The notes under the pieces are model-generated. The model made no database searches and was not told where the DNA came from. It was given only the letters and a program-made list of their open reading frames with translations. 64,000 bases of DNA, taken from assembly GCF_000350225.1 (NCBI RefSeq), contig NW_005179249.1, forward strand, positions 657,341 through 721,340. The letters are read 5' to 3'. Both the position numbers and the translations under genes were made by a program. This document shows positions 20,801-30,182 of the stretch, piece after piece (position 1 is the stretch's first letter; every line of letters starts with the position of its first letter). Source of the stretch: Chondrus crispus (Eukaryota > Rhodophyta > Florideophyceae > Gigartinales > Gigartinaceae).

Positions 20801-21905
20801 CGAAGCTTTTGCAGGCCCGCGAGGCCAATTATCAAAAGCTTCGGATCCGCCAAGGTCTCCGCCCGGGTTCGCCGTTCGAGCGCCAACCGCCGACCGCGTG
20901 GCGAAATTCGCGTGCGCAGGCTCCCACGGGCATCAACGTGGTCCAGCCGCGCAAGGCCATCCAATCGGAAGAACCCGCGCTACCGCTGACGGGCGAGGGG
21001 CCCGAGGACCTTGGGTTGACGGGGGAAGCCGGGGAGGACGCGTAGAGGCGTCGACGATCCTCCCCGTGCCAAGCCTCAATAAACAAGGCACCCCGTCGAC
21101 CGCTTCGGTACGCGCGCCATCGCAGAGCCGAACGGACGAAGCGGCAATTTGCTTCTTCAAGAAGCAAAATTATAAGGTCACCGCAACGGTCGGACAACGA
21201 CGCGCGATGATGCGCGCCATCACGCCGGTTCTAGATTCGGGCGCCGGCCCGAATCTAATCCACCTACGCTGTGTGGCAGAACCGTGGCGCGCGTGCCGTT
21301 CAGTCCGCGCGGAGCCCGCCGCTCATCGACGCTTCGAATAGGTCGATGAAGGCCCTCGGCGAGCTCAAACTGTACGTCCGGATTGGTGAGTTCGTCGCGC
21401 GCGTGCCGTTCTTGGTCGTCACCAACCTCGCGGTGGACTGTATCCTCGGAACCACGTTCCTGGATCGCCACGTGAAGGCGATCCTGCCACCGCAGAGGAA
21501 GGTGCTGTTCCATCATGCGCCGTCCGTAGCGCTGACGGGAGTCACACGGGGTCACGATACCCCCGATGACCCAAGCGATGGTACGCGTCGCAACACCGGT
21601 TGGGGGGCTTTGCTTCCTGCAAAACCACCCCAAAACGGCGCATAAGAATTTATGCCTGATGGCCCAGGGGGTCATGGACCTCTTCCCGGGCGAGCCGTTT
21701 ACGGTGCTTGTTAGCAACTTCGGAAGCCGCGCGGCCCACGTCCCCAAGCATACCGTTGTCGGTCTCGCGTTGCCATCCCCCACACACATCCTGACACTTG
21801 GCGTGCCGGTCCCCGGAGAGGCCGACGCTAAGGAAGGGGGAGGGAACAAAAATAATTCCTCGACCGCTACGGAGGAACAAGCGCGACGCGAACACTGCGG
21901 AGGCA
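17824..21905 (+). mobile_element. Gypsy-like LTR retrotransposon fossil (LTR/leader, gag, protease)
   Basis: A GC-rich plus-strand element inserted in the Copia fossil. About 700 bp of LTR and leader-like DNA precede a long gag frame (18559-21045). Aspartic-protease-like sequence follows (VLDSGAGPNLI; LAVDCILGTTFLDRHV), then a linker typical of the protease-reverse transcriptase boundary. Reverse transcriptase, RNase H, integrase and a 3' LTR are not seen before AT-rich DNA starts at about 21.9 kb. It is therefore incomplete, with few breaks in what remains, and probably younger than the Copia fossil it entered. Confidence 0.75.
18559..21045 (+). CDS. Gag-like protein of the Gypsy-like fossil
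   Basis: An 828-codon frame, looking whole, inside the LTR fossil. The N-terminal half is Arg/Asp/Gly-rich and low in complexity, including a 63-bp tandem duplication near 19411-19533 (RDGRY-x-RYRDAGG-x-GYPSDD). A helical capsid-like region follows (about residues 390-620), then a C-terminal CCHC zinc knuckle of the form C-x2-C-x4-H-x4-C near 20740-20775. The ATG at 18559 is the first in frame. Gag identity follows from capsid-like helices, the knuckle, and protease sequence directly downstream. Codon use is much more GC-rich than that of the surrounding genes. Confidence 0.75.
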   Translation: MNRPDQGADSASGRLSTGSGSGAPRPRVENPEALLRPPPRPGRTRASASDVTPAGSAGTENRVQWMVDAIQPRIQAWVEEFLATELPQVARVCLDRTVPALVDVHVRSAIPPLSDELLPAQVQCEVVTALTTVDEESPSGTALKGAISSAVANRLATTFAGAGVDAREQRDSTAPDPTLTHAEPIGAAPGIGTMAPHPEGKTIYLPPIYGATGGPTENGPPVLADTAGPRGTENRLGRFATEKRQPYRSSRRSAPGAQGYTSEGTENPSEEEDTRRRHRATRKNRDGRYARYRDAGGVGYPSDDNRDGRYTRYRDAGGGGYPSDDEDTESDGSRRSDRRCRNARDRRRFRREDSDPEGYSSPSEEGDRHRRGRDRRSAPRRDPKRLPVIRPLNDLFTKAVDYRTYRLENRSARYDASTARRVNRYRKKLDVQLKTHTFGGQDPIAVLGFLARFKMACDHNGVSEGAAVWCFQFYLTGQAHALLQSRLHGNTMAVDAEQRDMLETYAEVINFLLRTYATDEVISEAVGDVTSFRQSSNMTEEVYSNQLWDKALRCGTVFSDRRLKSLFVEGLLPATCAQVRNYLATHPGVDYQAVARYAQAIGETHRSARRQATSFAPLQAPSDSVRRFTRNARTRPVLSVESLSELPTARGTETEEILAVTDQSATPSSLSSPPTSYHPSPASSPAGAPMAPAQHGNARAHPYGRPVQNQRVRFFNQGLPGPPPCRFCLDLTHRQEQCPVVADSALRSKLLQAREANYQKLRIRQGLRPGSPFERQPPTAWRNSRAQAPTGINVVQPRKAIQSEEPALPLTGEGPEDLGLTGEAGEDA

Positions 21906-22760
21906 AAGTACTAGGAACAACAATACTTGTAGTATTCCGAAACATTAAAGTAATATCGTGTCATGATATATGTAATGTTTTTGGACGATACGTTTTTGGG
22001 ATACCAGAATAGTATTGTCCGGACAACAATACATCAGCATTCCAGGAATGATAATAAAACGTCCGTGTACGATGAAAACATCAGAATTCGGGTACCACTT
22101 GCATCAGCCGTGAACAATAGATATAATGTCATTGTAAACATTAAAACATCAACAATGGACGTTACTTATAATGTGTTATTGAAACACTATACGTAGCGTA
22201 TGTGAACATTATAGGCACTGTCTGTGGAAACGATAAATGAATCATTTCAGCACACTATATATAATAATATTAGATGGCACTAAATGCAACGTTCAGAAAC
22301 GTTAAATATAATGTTCCTTGAAACACTTTAAACATTGTCCAACGACAATATAAAATATTCATTAATTGTATTATTACTTATATCGTACAGAAACGTGAAA
22401 TATAACGTTCGAATAAACACTGGTAATGTTGTCCAACGACAATATATATTAGTAATATTTTGAATTATTACTTTCATCGTTCTGTGCAAGTTACATGTAA
22501 TATGTCGGAATAGCAATAAACGTATCCTTCGTGAACACTATAATCGTGGTTTTCAGAAGTAATACTTATATTGGTTTTGGATGGTAGTTGATACTTGTTC
22601 TGAGACGACAATATAATGTTGCTGGACGACATTTGTAGTGTTTAGGAATTGGTAATGTAATGTTTTGGGGACTACATTTGCAATGGTTGTAAAGCACTAA
22701 ATTAAATGTAAGGAATGATAACGGAATCGCTGCCTGACGACACTGTTGATGGATGTGAAA
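21906..22760. repeat. AT-rich degenerate repeat array
   Basis: About 850 bp built from imperfect copies of short blocks such as GTCCAACGACAATAT, AACATT and ATAATGTT, often in mirrored orientation. There is no coding potential. A shorter stretch of the same character occurs at 42470-42740. Confidence 0.6.
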
Positions 22761-23067
22761 ACAAGCGTTTCATAGGCCAGTACCTACATGTATTATCAAT
22801 ATTGATGCAGCTGCAACAGACACAACAGTTGTGTCTGTCGATGATCGTCTTCGTCATGCCTGAGGATGTTTTTCATCGACATGGCTGCGGATAGTCGTCT
22901 TCGTCCTGCCGCATATGGCGGTTTTTGGGGGGTAGAGCCTGTTAGCTGTGCCCCTGAAATTCGCAGCACTTTCAGGTTGTTGACTTTTGCCGGCGGTTGG
23001 TCCCTCTGTTTCGTGGCACTAGGAGGATCATATCACGTGCGGGATAGTTGTGAAGTTTCGTTAGTAT
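22761..23067. other. No gene seen between AT array and minisatellite
   Basis: About 300 bp; one short frame (22866-23096) has no recognisable feature and runs into the minisatellite. Confidence 0.4.
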
Positions 23068-23282
23068 CTCACTGTGAATCGTGTCGCCTGCGGTGATGGT
23101 AACTCACTGTGGATCGTGTCGCCTGCGGTGATGGTAACTCACTGTGGATCGTGTCGCCTGCGGTGATGGTAACTCACTGTGGATCGTGTCGCCTGCGGTG
23201 ATGGTAGCTCACTGTGGATCGTGTCGCCTGCTGTGATGGTAGCTCACTGTGGATCGTGTCGCCTGCTGTGATGGAAGCTCAA
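23068..23282. repeat. 35-bp minisatellite, about 6 copies
   Basis: Direct tandem repeats begin at 23068, 23103, 23138, 23173, 23208 and 23243, each 35 bp and nearly identical (core GTGTCGCCTGCGGTGATGG), then a partial copy. No spacers are present, so this is not a CRISPR array. Confidence 0.95.
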
Positions 23283-23792
23283 TGTTGATAGCACATTGCG
23301 GATCTCATCCACTGGGAGGGTGGCGGCACTACGGCGTTGGTATCACGCTGCTCATGGATGTTTTGGGCTTAAGGTCAGCTCAAAGGATGAGTGCAACGTA
23401 CTTATAGGGATTCGTGAATACATTTGGAGCTCGAATGTATCCTCAAGCGCTATAAACGTGAGCCGGTTGTGACCTAAATTGGGTTCTTACGACGAAACGG
23501 ATGATGCTGCACCAATAAAACGTCATTTCCGTTTTGTCCATGGGATGAACACGTAAAGCACAGCACAGGTGTACAGCAACTCGAGTTGGAAGCCAATGAC
23601 CTGCAAAATATGTTTACAGAATTTCAGTGAGCCAATTAGCAGGTGTGATTCACGCATGTAATCCAGGCTGATATCAGACTGTCAACAGTCTTATATCAGC
23701 CTGGATTACATTCACATTCATGAAATACGAGTCTGGTATGAGGTGGCTCCAATTGCACTCTCATCCGATGTCTTCCTCACTTCTAACAGCTA
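23283..23792. other. Upstream DNA of the CACTA-like element
   Basis: About 500 bp with no gene. It contains the hairpin at 23657-23710 and may hold the 5' end of the transposon, but I could not identify a terminal CACTA motif. Confidence 0.4.
23657..23710. repeat. 25-bp inverted repeat, 4-nt loop, one mismatch
   Basis: Arms 23657-23681 and 23686-23710 pair with one mismatch. It lies 80 bp before the first transposase frame, so it could be a subterminal structure of that element or an unrelated palindrome. Confidence 0.85.
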
Positions 23793-24710
23793 ATGAAGAA
23801 AAGAAATCGGAAGCGACGGAACATGTTCCAGCTCGGGAGTCGGGGAAGAAGGGGTCGCATTGCGTACGACGATCGGTGGGGAGAACATCATGAGGAGACA
23901 TTTCATCTGGCAGATACATCCGCTCCCTCAACACACAGTGCTGATGGAACGACACAAAACTGTACGGGTGCGGAGAAAGGTTGCGATGAAATCCGAGGAG
24001 CGGGTGCAGCGGAAACAAAAGAAGAAGAAATGGCAGAGGCAGAGGATAGAGATCATAAAGATGTGTGTTTTGAGACTATAGAGGGGTTCAGAACCCCTAT
24101 GGTCCACGAAATGCAGTTCGCAGATGAAATTCCAGTCGCGGAGATGCATGAAACGAATGGGCAAGACATGGGTGGCATGGTAGATATGGTACTTGAACAC
24201 GTGAGGGGTACGACAAATGAACTGGTGGTCGGGCTCAGTGCACAGGACGAGGAAGATGAAATGCATCATGATATAGGACTGCAGTTGGATGTTGCGGAGA
24301 TCCGTCGTGGATGGAAGAAGCTTAGCGTGTGGCAAAATATAATGGCTGTTTTACTTGTGTCCGGGACCGTTCGGTACTCTAAGTCTGGTTATAACATCTT
24401 TCGGAGCTGTTTCAACCACCTTCTAAAGAAATACGAGCCGGGGGGGAAATTGTTTCCTGACTACTCTACGGTTTATCGGACTCTGTCCCCTTTGCTTAGA
24501 GAGTGGGGTTTTGTGATGAGCATGGAATGCGAGGCGATTTTAGATACTTCGAAATCGGGCTCCAGACACTCTTCAGTCACTGCAGGGAGTTGGGCCAGTT
24601 TCAAGCCGTTTCAAAGTCATATTGCCATCATCTTGGTCTTTGATGGACTTGGCGTGCCGCGAGACATGGAATGTACTGAAAGGCGCTGCGAAAGACTCCA
24701 TCTCTCCTAG
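23793..24710 (+). CDS. N-terminal part of CACTA-like transposase
   Basis: A 305-residue frame from the ATG at 23793. The first third is basic (MKKRNRKRRN) then acidic; the conserved part begins around residue 170 (WKKLSVWQNIMAVLLVSG) and includes FPDYSTVYRTLSPLLREWGF and a TSKSGSRHSS stretch. These resemble the region that precedes the catalytic domain in Tnp2/Plavaka-type transposases. The frame loses conserved character near 24650 and stops at 24710, while a frame one base over continues the element. This indicates a frameshift in the copy (or a sequencing slip) rather than a natural protein end. Confidence 0.6.
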   Translation: MKKRNRKRRNMFQLGSRGRRGRIAYDDRWGEHHEETFHLADTSAPSTHSADGTTQNCTGAEKGCDEIRGAGAAETKEEEMAEAEDRDHKDVCFETIEGFRTPMVHEMQFADEIPVAEMHETNGQDMGGMVDMVLEHVRGTTNELVVGLSAQDEEDEMHHDIGLQLDVAEIRRGWKKLSVWQNIMAVLLVSGTVRYSKSGYNIFRSCFNHLLKKYEPGGKLFPDYSTVYRTLSPLLREWGFVMSMECEAILDTSKSGSRHSSVTAGSWASFKPFQSHIAIILVFDGLGVPRDMECTERRCERLHLS

Positions 24711-27582
24711 CTCGGGAGCTCTGTTCTCCACTATCGAAAGCGTTCCCATGGTTCGAAATAGAGATCTCATTCTGGACATCGCTCGTAACGTCCTTCCCAG
24801 CACCGGCGACGAAACCGCGCCCTCCTGCCCATTGCTCACTGCGTACAGGGGAGATGGAGGAGTGGTCACCTTGCACTTGCGGAAGGAACCGCCATTTCCG
24901 CATGAAGTATTGTGCACTCTGGATATGTGTAGCGGAGCAGATCCAAGATGTTTCAAATTGACGTTCAGGGTTGTCACAACCTCTCTCGTAGTGTCATGGA
25001 GAGACGGACCACCCCTGACCGAAGCGTCGAGGTCGGAGTTACGTTACGGAACATGGAAGGGATTTCGGCGGCCAACAACGGACCTGTGGCGCGCTGGTGA
25101 CATTAGCACAGTTCTACATATCAGTGCTGAGCTGGATTATGTCATGGTACTAATTCAGCATCACAACAGATCAACACAGGGAGGGCAGCAAATTGAGCTT
25201 GTGTGCATACCCTTCGCTTGCGAGGTTGGAGACGATGGAGCTGATCATCCTTTACGCATCTCATTTCATACAGCTTCGAAGGTTTCCGTGGTGGACGTCA
25301 TGGTGGCCGGCAACCAGCCATCTCTTTCATTTCAACACTCCCGACCCCCAATTTCACCGTAATATGGTAAGCTTAAAGACGGAAGGAAATACTTTGTTGA
25401 CCATATCCTACTATATTCAGATGGATTTTCCCCGTTCCGATTTAAAACGGGTTCAGCGGGGGGTGTCTATTGTCTCTCCCTAAACTATCCTCCGGAATGT
25501 AGAAGTAGTAGAGAGCGAGTACGTATTCTTGCCCTGACTGAACCTGGAGTGTCAACGAAGGAAGGTCTGAAGCAAGTAGTAGCAGACCTCGTCAAATCAT
25601 CAACAGAGGGTATACCTGCCAGAAGTGCCGATGGGGAGGATTTGCTGCTGTTTACCGATGTGGTTGGTCTCGTGAGCGACTACCACGAGGTTGGGCATGT
25701 CCTGGATGTGGTGGAAGTGAATGGCACAGCACCATGCAACCTCTGCTTGTTCATGCGATTTAAAGGGCCTAAAGGACTCGCATGGCGATATGCATACACC
25801 ACGGATATTCACAGCGCAGACGCATGTTTCGCGAGAAATGCAGAAAGAACGAAGGCCTTACGAGCCTCTGGTATCTCGGATGTAGAGCTGAACGCATTGG
25901 GCCTGAACGGAAATGACGATGCAGCAAGGAAAGCAAGTCCTTTTGTTTCTTTTTCTCAGGATTTGAAGAACGCGTTGAAAAAAACCACGATACCGCTGAC
26001 CGAACACAACGTCCCAGTCGCAAACCCTAGGTTTGACCCGTATCGCTCAATGCTTGTTGCCCCCGACCATCTCCTGGCTGGTAACGCAATTAATATTTTA
26101 ACCCTTGCCTTTAAGTCCCTTCCTACCGCGACTAGAAGAAAGCAGGTAGACGGGTTAATCTGTTCCTTGTTGCGAACAAACCGCCTGGTAACTGAGACAC
26201 GGATCTACAATTTCAGTACAAATAGTATGTACACGGCAAGCATATCGGCAACGTTTTCGATATTATTGATTGCTTCTCCTGTATTCAAAGAGATTGTTGA
26301 TACCCTATCCTGCCCTCAAGAAATATCTAATGTATCCAAACAAGCACTGTGTTCAATTGTACAGAACCTCAGTTTGTTTAGCAAACTTGTCAGCAAGACA
26401 TACTGGTATCCTAAGCTGCATGTGGATGGATTGGAGCAGGTGAAAAGGTACAATCGTGAAGATGGCACGGCGCATATGGCAGACTTGGAACGCCATTGCA
26501 AGATGTACATACGAAACTGCAATGACCTTTGTCGAAGCAGTACTATGGCGGGGAAAGAGCTGGACAAGCCGAATATCCATCGGCTTCTAGAGCTTTATAT
26601 GCATTCTATCCCTGCAATGGGTCACGTGCAGCACTTCGCCGAACTTGTTTTCGAATGGGCTCACCAGCCCCTTAAGCAGGCCATGGCAGATTCCAACGGT
26701 CATGACGCCCATATACAGGGAATGGATCACATTATTAATAACGATTGGAAAAACCGGCATTCATCTGCTCTTTATTCTGTAGACGGCAGTTGTGAAATGG
26801 AAGGCAAGGCAATCTCTTCAGTGGTCAATCTCATTTGCGGACGAAGAAGAGACGTACATAACTATGTAACGAAAACGAACGGTGAGGCAGAGAAGGCTTT
26901 GAGTATTATTAGAAATGGGTTGTTGAAGCACGTACTCGGAGCTCCATCTACTACTATTAACAACAACCCAAGAAGGGCGGAATGGGTCCTAAGTGAACGT
27001 ACGGTAGATGCTGAAGGTTCATTCCATGCGACTATGACTTGTATTGCTGCCGACTTCATTGTAGAAGCGGGTCCCAATGACCCCAAATTATTCGAAAAGG
27101 CATGTCGAATGAAAAAATCCCTGTACGGGTTTGGAGTTGTTACATCGCATTCAAGACCGCACGACATGCTCTCGAAAGGCTCTGCAGTTCAAGCACTCGT
27201 GTTCGATGACGAACCGCAAATTGTACCTACACCTGCGGAAGATGAAAGAATTGCTTACATTGATGAGCTGCACGTAGCTTACTTTGCAATCGAAACATTT
27301 ATGAAAATGCAGGATGCATATCAAGAGACACCTTTCGCTGTTGTCAAGAAATGCCAGTTCACTTCCGGATTTATTTATGTTGACGTCCACAAGCCATTTC
27401 AATTCTTGAAGCTCACGGACTCTGTCAGAAGAGTTGGACTAGTTCACGCCTGTCACAGTGACCGTACCACACAATGTCTTAAACCCGAAGAGAATAATTT
27501 GAGTTGCACTGCCTCGATCATGGAGGGGAATATTTTCTACTGCTTATCCAGGCACGACGGTTACCCTCCTCGAATGGCTTAG
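24622..27582 (+). pseudogene. Catalytic part of CACTA-like transposase, one in-frame stop
   Basis: This frame continues the transposase for about 986 codons, broken only by one TAA at 25360-25362 (or a short intron there, since a GT lies beside the stop). Visible blocks are ILLYSDGFSPFRF with the first catalytic Asp (25420), GGVYCLSLNYPPE, LALTEPG, LVSDYHEVGHVLDVVEVNG, the PCNLC cysteine pair, APDHLLAGNAINILTLAF, and a C-terminal helix-rich section with PNIHRLLELYMHSIPAMGH. The order matches Tnp2-like proteins of CACTA elements as found in plants and fungi. The ~740 codons after the stop are uninterrupted, so the copy is relatively young. Confidence 0.65.
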
Positions 27583-28429
27583 TTCTCCGCATGTGTTCCC
27601 TGACTTATCGCTGCGTTGAAAATCGGAGCGGCCGTAGTTCCGGATGAGCAAGGAGTCGCCAGTGATGACCATCGCGAGATTGCAAAGCGACTAGTCGAAG
27701 CGCAGGCGCTTGAGAGACTGGAGAGCGTTGTCGAAGAGGAAGAAGCAGAACCGGCGGACAACGCTAATCCCCAATTACCCGAAGGCAATGAAGTCGCCCG
27801 GAGATTGGGGGGTGGAACAGAATCAAAAGCTGCTCGGAACAGAAGAAAAAAAGCGGAGAAGGAAGCTGAGTCGCAGCGCCGTGTTGAGGCGGAGCAGGCC
27901 AGCATCGCTACATGCGCACCGAAGATGCGTACAACGCACACACCAGTAATTCGCACAACCACGTTTGCACGCGGCAGCCCGACTTCCTTAACACCGAGCT
28001 CGGTGTAGCTCTTCAGCGCGACGAGCCGCAAGCGATAGGGAGTTTTCCAAGGAGCCACTTGTGATCATTCGCGCGCCGCACGGCCCGTGCGACGTGCGGC
28101 ACGGGCAGACGACGAGGGCCCAATTAAAAATAGATGAATGAAGTCATTGTAGAGACAGCCAATTAAAACACGTAGCACACATAAGTTCCACTCTCCGATG
28201 TCGTTCGACATTTCCGATCTCCCGACACAATATCGCACTACCGCTCGTAACCTGCACCCAGCTGCAACATTATCTGGCCTCCATGACTCCCACTGACCGC
28301 GCCTCCCACGGCTGAATTCTACATCTGAGCGGGAGAGGAAATCCTCTCGATCGTTTCATGCGGGATGGCGACCAACAAACCCCACACAGGCTCGCTCAGG
28401 GCTCGGAGCTTGGCAGCAATTACTCACCA
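27583..28429. other. Flank of the CACTA-like element; Glu/Lys-rich short frame
   Basis: About 850 bp. A plus-strand frame at 27616-28008 encodes ~130 residues rich in Glu, Ala and Arg with coiled-coil character (RNRRKKAEKEAE) but starts at TTG and has no recognisable family. It may be a second transposon ORF or chance. The rest shows nothing. Confidence 0.35.
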
Positions 28430-28679
28430 TGTATCGAATGTGTTTTCTTCTTCTCGGTTTCTTCACGCTATACTACTTCATATTTGCCAAACATCACTAC
28501 CACGACAGCGAGATGCGTGCTATTCACGCCGATGTCGAAAAGCTTCTCCGTGAAACCAGCAATTCCATCCTCAGTGATAACCTCGTAGAAGCGGTACTTC
28601 CTGACAGGTTTAACGAGACACTCAATCATAATCTCAGTACGCACAGATTTCAAACGAACACGCTCTTCTCCAGAGTTGT

Positions 28680-29990
28680 CTTCAGAATCCGTCCCATCGT
28701 TTCCAACCTTCATTGATCTGTACACATCCCAGTCCGCATCGTCCACCCCAAACGTGTCCTCCTCCACATTTTTCTTCCCACGCCCTCTCCCTCGTCCCCT
28801 CCCCTGGCCCCTCCTTCTTCCCTTCCCATTTCCTCTCTCGCGCCCCTTTGAGTTCCCTCGCCCTGGGTCTTCGTCGAAACCTGCATTGCTTCCTGCTTGT
28901 TGTGCCAACAACCTCATTCGTTCCCTTGCAGTCTGCCACCGCCGATCCCACCTCGCTTCGCGCGCGGCGTCCTTTCGATTTAAACGCTCAGCTAGCTCAT
29001 CTCGCTCCGTTCGCAGTTCGGTCAGATACTCTTGTGGCCTCTCCATGCGCATCTTCTCTATATCCTCAGCCTTCCTCTACGCTTCCGCCGCGAGCTTGAC
29101 CCTTTTCCCCCGTAACCGTGCTTCCGTAGCCCCGCAAAGCGCGCGCTCGTGCCGCTTTTGCTTGAGTTACGGCGCGCTCAGCTCTGACATCGACAGAAGC
29201 TCGTCTGCTCGTACGCGCTTCTACCACGCCACCTCCGCTGCCCTTGCCTTTCCCGCGCTCAATTTGGCACGTTCGTCATCCACGAGCAGCTGCCGCTTGT
29301 CGATCTCTTGGTTCAGCGCTGTCGACGATTCCCACTGTCCGACGCACATGGAAATGTAGTACTTGTCCTCATCTATATCCCTCATATCTTCAATACACAA
29401 CCTCCTCCAGTGTATACGATGTATCCATTGGCTCTGCCTCTGTCCCCGACACATCCTTATCCCTTCCGCCGGCTCTTGACATCTTCCACCGTGTCCACCG
29501 GCTCTGCCTCTGTCCCCGACACATCCTTATCCCTTCCGCCGGCTCTTGAATTCTTTTTATCCTGCATTAATTTATTCAACCTCCTCCCATTATCAATTCT
29601 CGCCTGCTCCTCCGCGCTCGTCGCCGGCTTATCACTCGCCTCCCCAGTTTCCACCTTGACTGTCTTTGACACTTCGTCAAAGTTATCTGGTTCCTCTCAA
29701 ATTTTCTTCCACTCGGCATCATAGCATGGCGCATGCGGGCGACATACGGTGGGGTTTGTAAGATTGGCATGGAGGAGCCTGAGAAGGCGGCCACAATGTG
29801 GACGACACGAGATCGAAGATGAAGTCTTGCGAGTTGAGATGAGAGGGCGGGGCGCGGGGCGCGGTAGGCAGAGGGGACGGTGAAGGGGGGCGGAGGAGGG
29901 TCGATCAGATACACATCAGGGGGTGGGCGGATGACTTCTTTTTGCTCGACCATGGCGGGGGATGTGCGTGGTATTTGGGGTAAGTCGGCA
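28680..29990 (-). pseudogene. ARP5: Actin-related protein 5 (ARP5) pseudogene
   Basis: Scattered over several minus-strand frames are blocks of ARP5, the INO80-complex actin-related protein. Near 29830-29950 is a proline-rich N-terminal stretch (PPPDVYLIDPPPPPF). Near 29450-29670 is a charged helix (EEQARIDNGRRLNKL). Near 29340-29420 is the ARP5 insert motif DIDEDKYY. At 28700-29050 is MRMERPQEYLTELRTERDEL, then ARERMRLLAQQ, and after a basic RGRGRG run FGVDDADWDVYRSM, all hallmarks of the ARP5 coiled insert. Most of the actin fold (ATPase part) is missing or unreadable, and at least three frame changes are needed. The C-terminus beyond 28680 no longer resembles ARP5. A decayed partial duplicate is the likeliest reading. 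Confidence 0.65.
29430..29550. repeat. 70-bp period direct duplication inside the ARP5 pseudogene
   Basis: A ~50-bp segment (GGCTCTGCCTCTGTCCCCGA...) starts at 29430 and again at 29500. It adds a duplication to the already broken gene copy. Confidence 0.85.
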
Positions 29991-30182
29991 GGGTTGCGCA
30001 CGACTTCGGAATCTCGTTGCGGAGAGAAAGGACGGGACGAAGCCCCGTTTGTCCTTTGGTGACTTCGGGAAACAAAACTTGGGGGTCTTGCCTGCCACGT
30101 GTAAAAAAAGACGAGCGTGCTTTTTCATGACGAATTCATAGTGACAGGAAGCCTTTCCCAAGGCTCAGACTACTGTACCGAA

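Larger units (their letters stand above)
23793..27582 (+). mobile_element. CACTA-superfamily (Tnp2-like) DNA transposon, ends undefined
   Basis: The coding core of a DNA transposon lies in two overlapping plus-strand frames (23793-24710 and 24622-27582). Neither terminal inverted repeats nor a target-site duplication could be recognised, so only the coding span is given. The superfamily call rests on the DGFSPF catalytic block, the SLNYPPE block and the PCNLC insertion, which together are typical of Transposase_21/Plavaka-type proteins. Confidence 0.65.

Noticed and set aside
22866-23096. 76-codon frame with a His/Cys-containing end
   Set aside because: It runs into the minisatellite and has no independent support.
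23068-23282. Possible CRISPR-like array
   Set aside because: The 35-bp units are directly adjacent without spacers, and the surrounding genes are eukaryotic.
28676-29359. 227-codon plus-strand frame (Ser/Arg/Phe-rich)
   Set aside because: It is antisense to the ARP5-like blocks, which carry recognisable family motifs.
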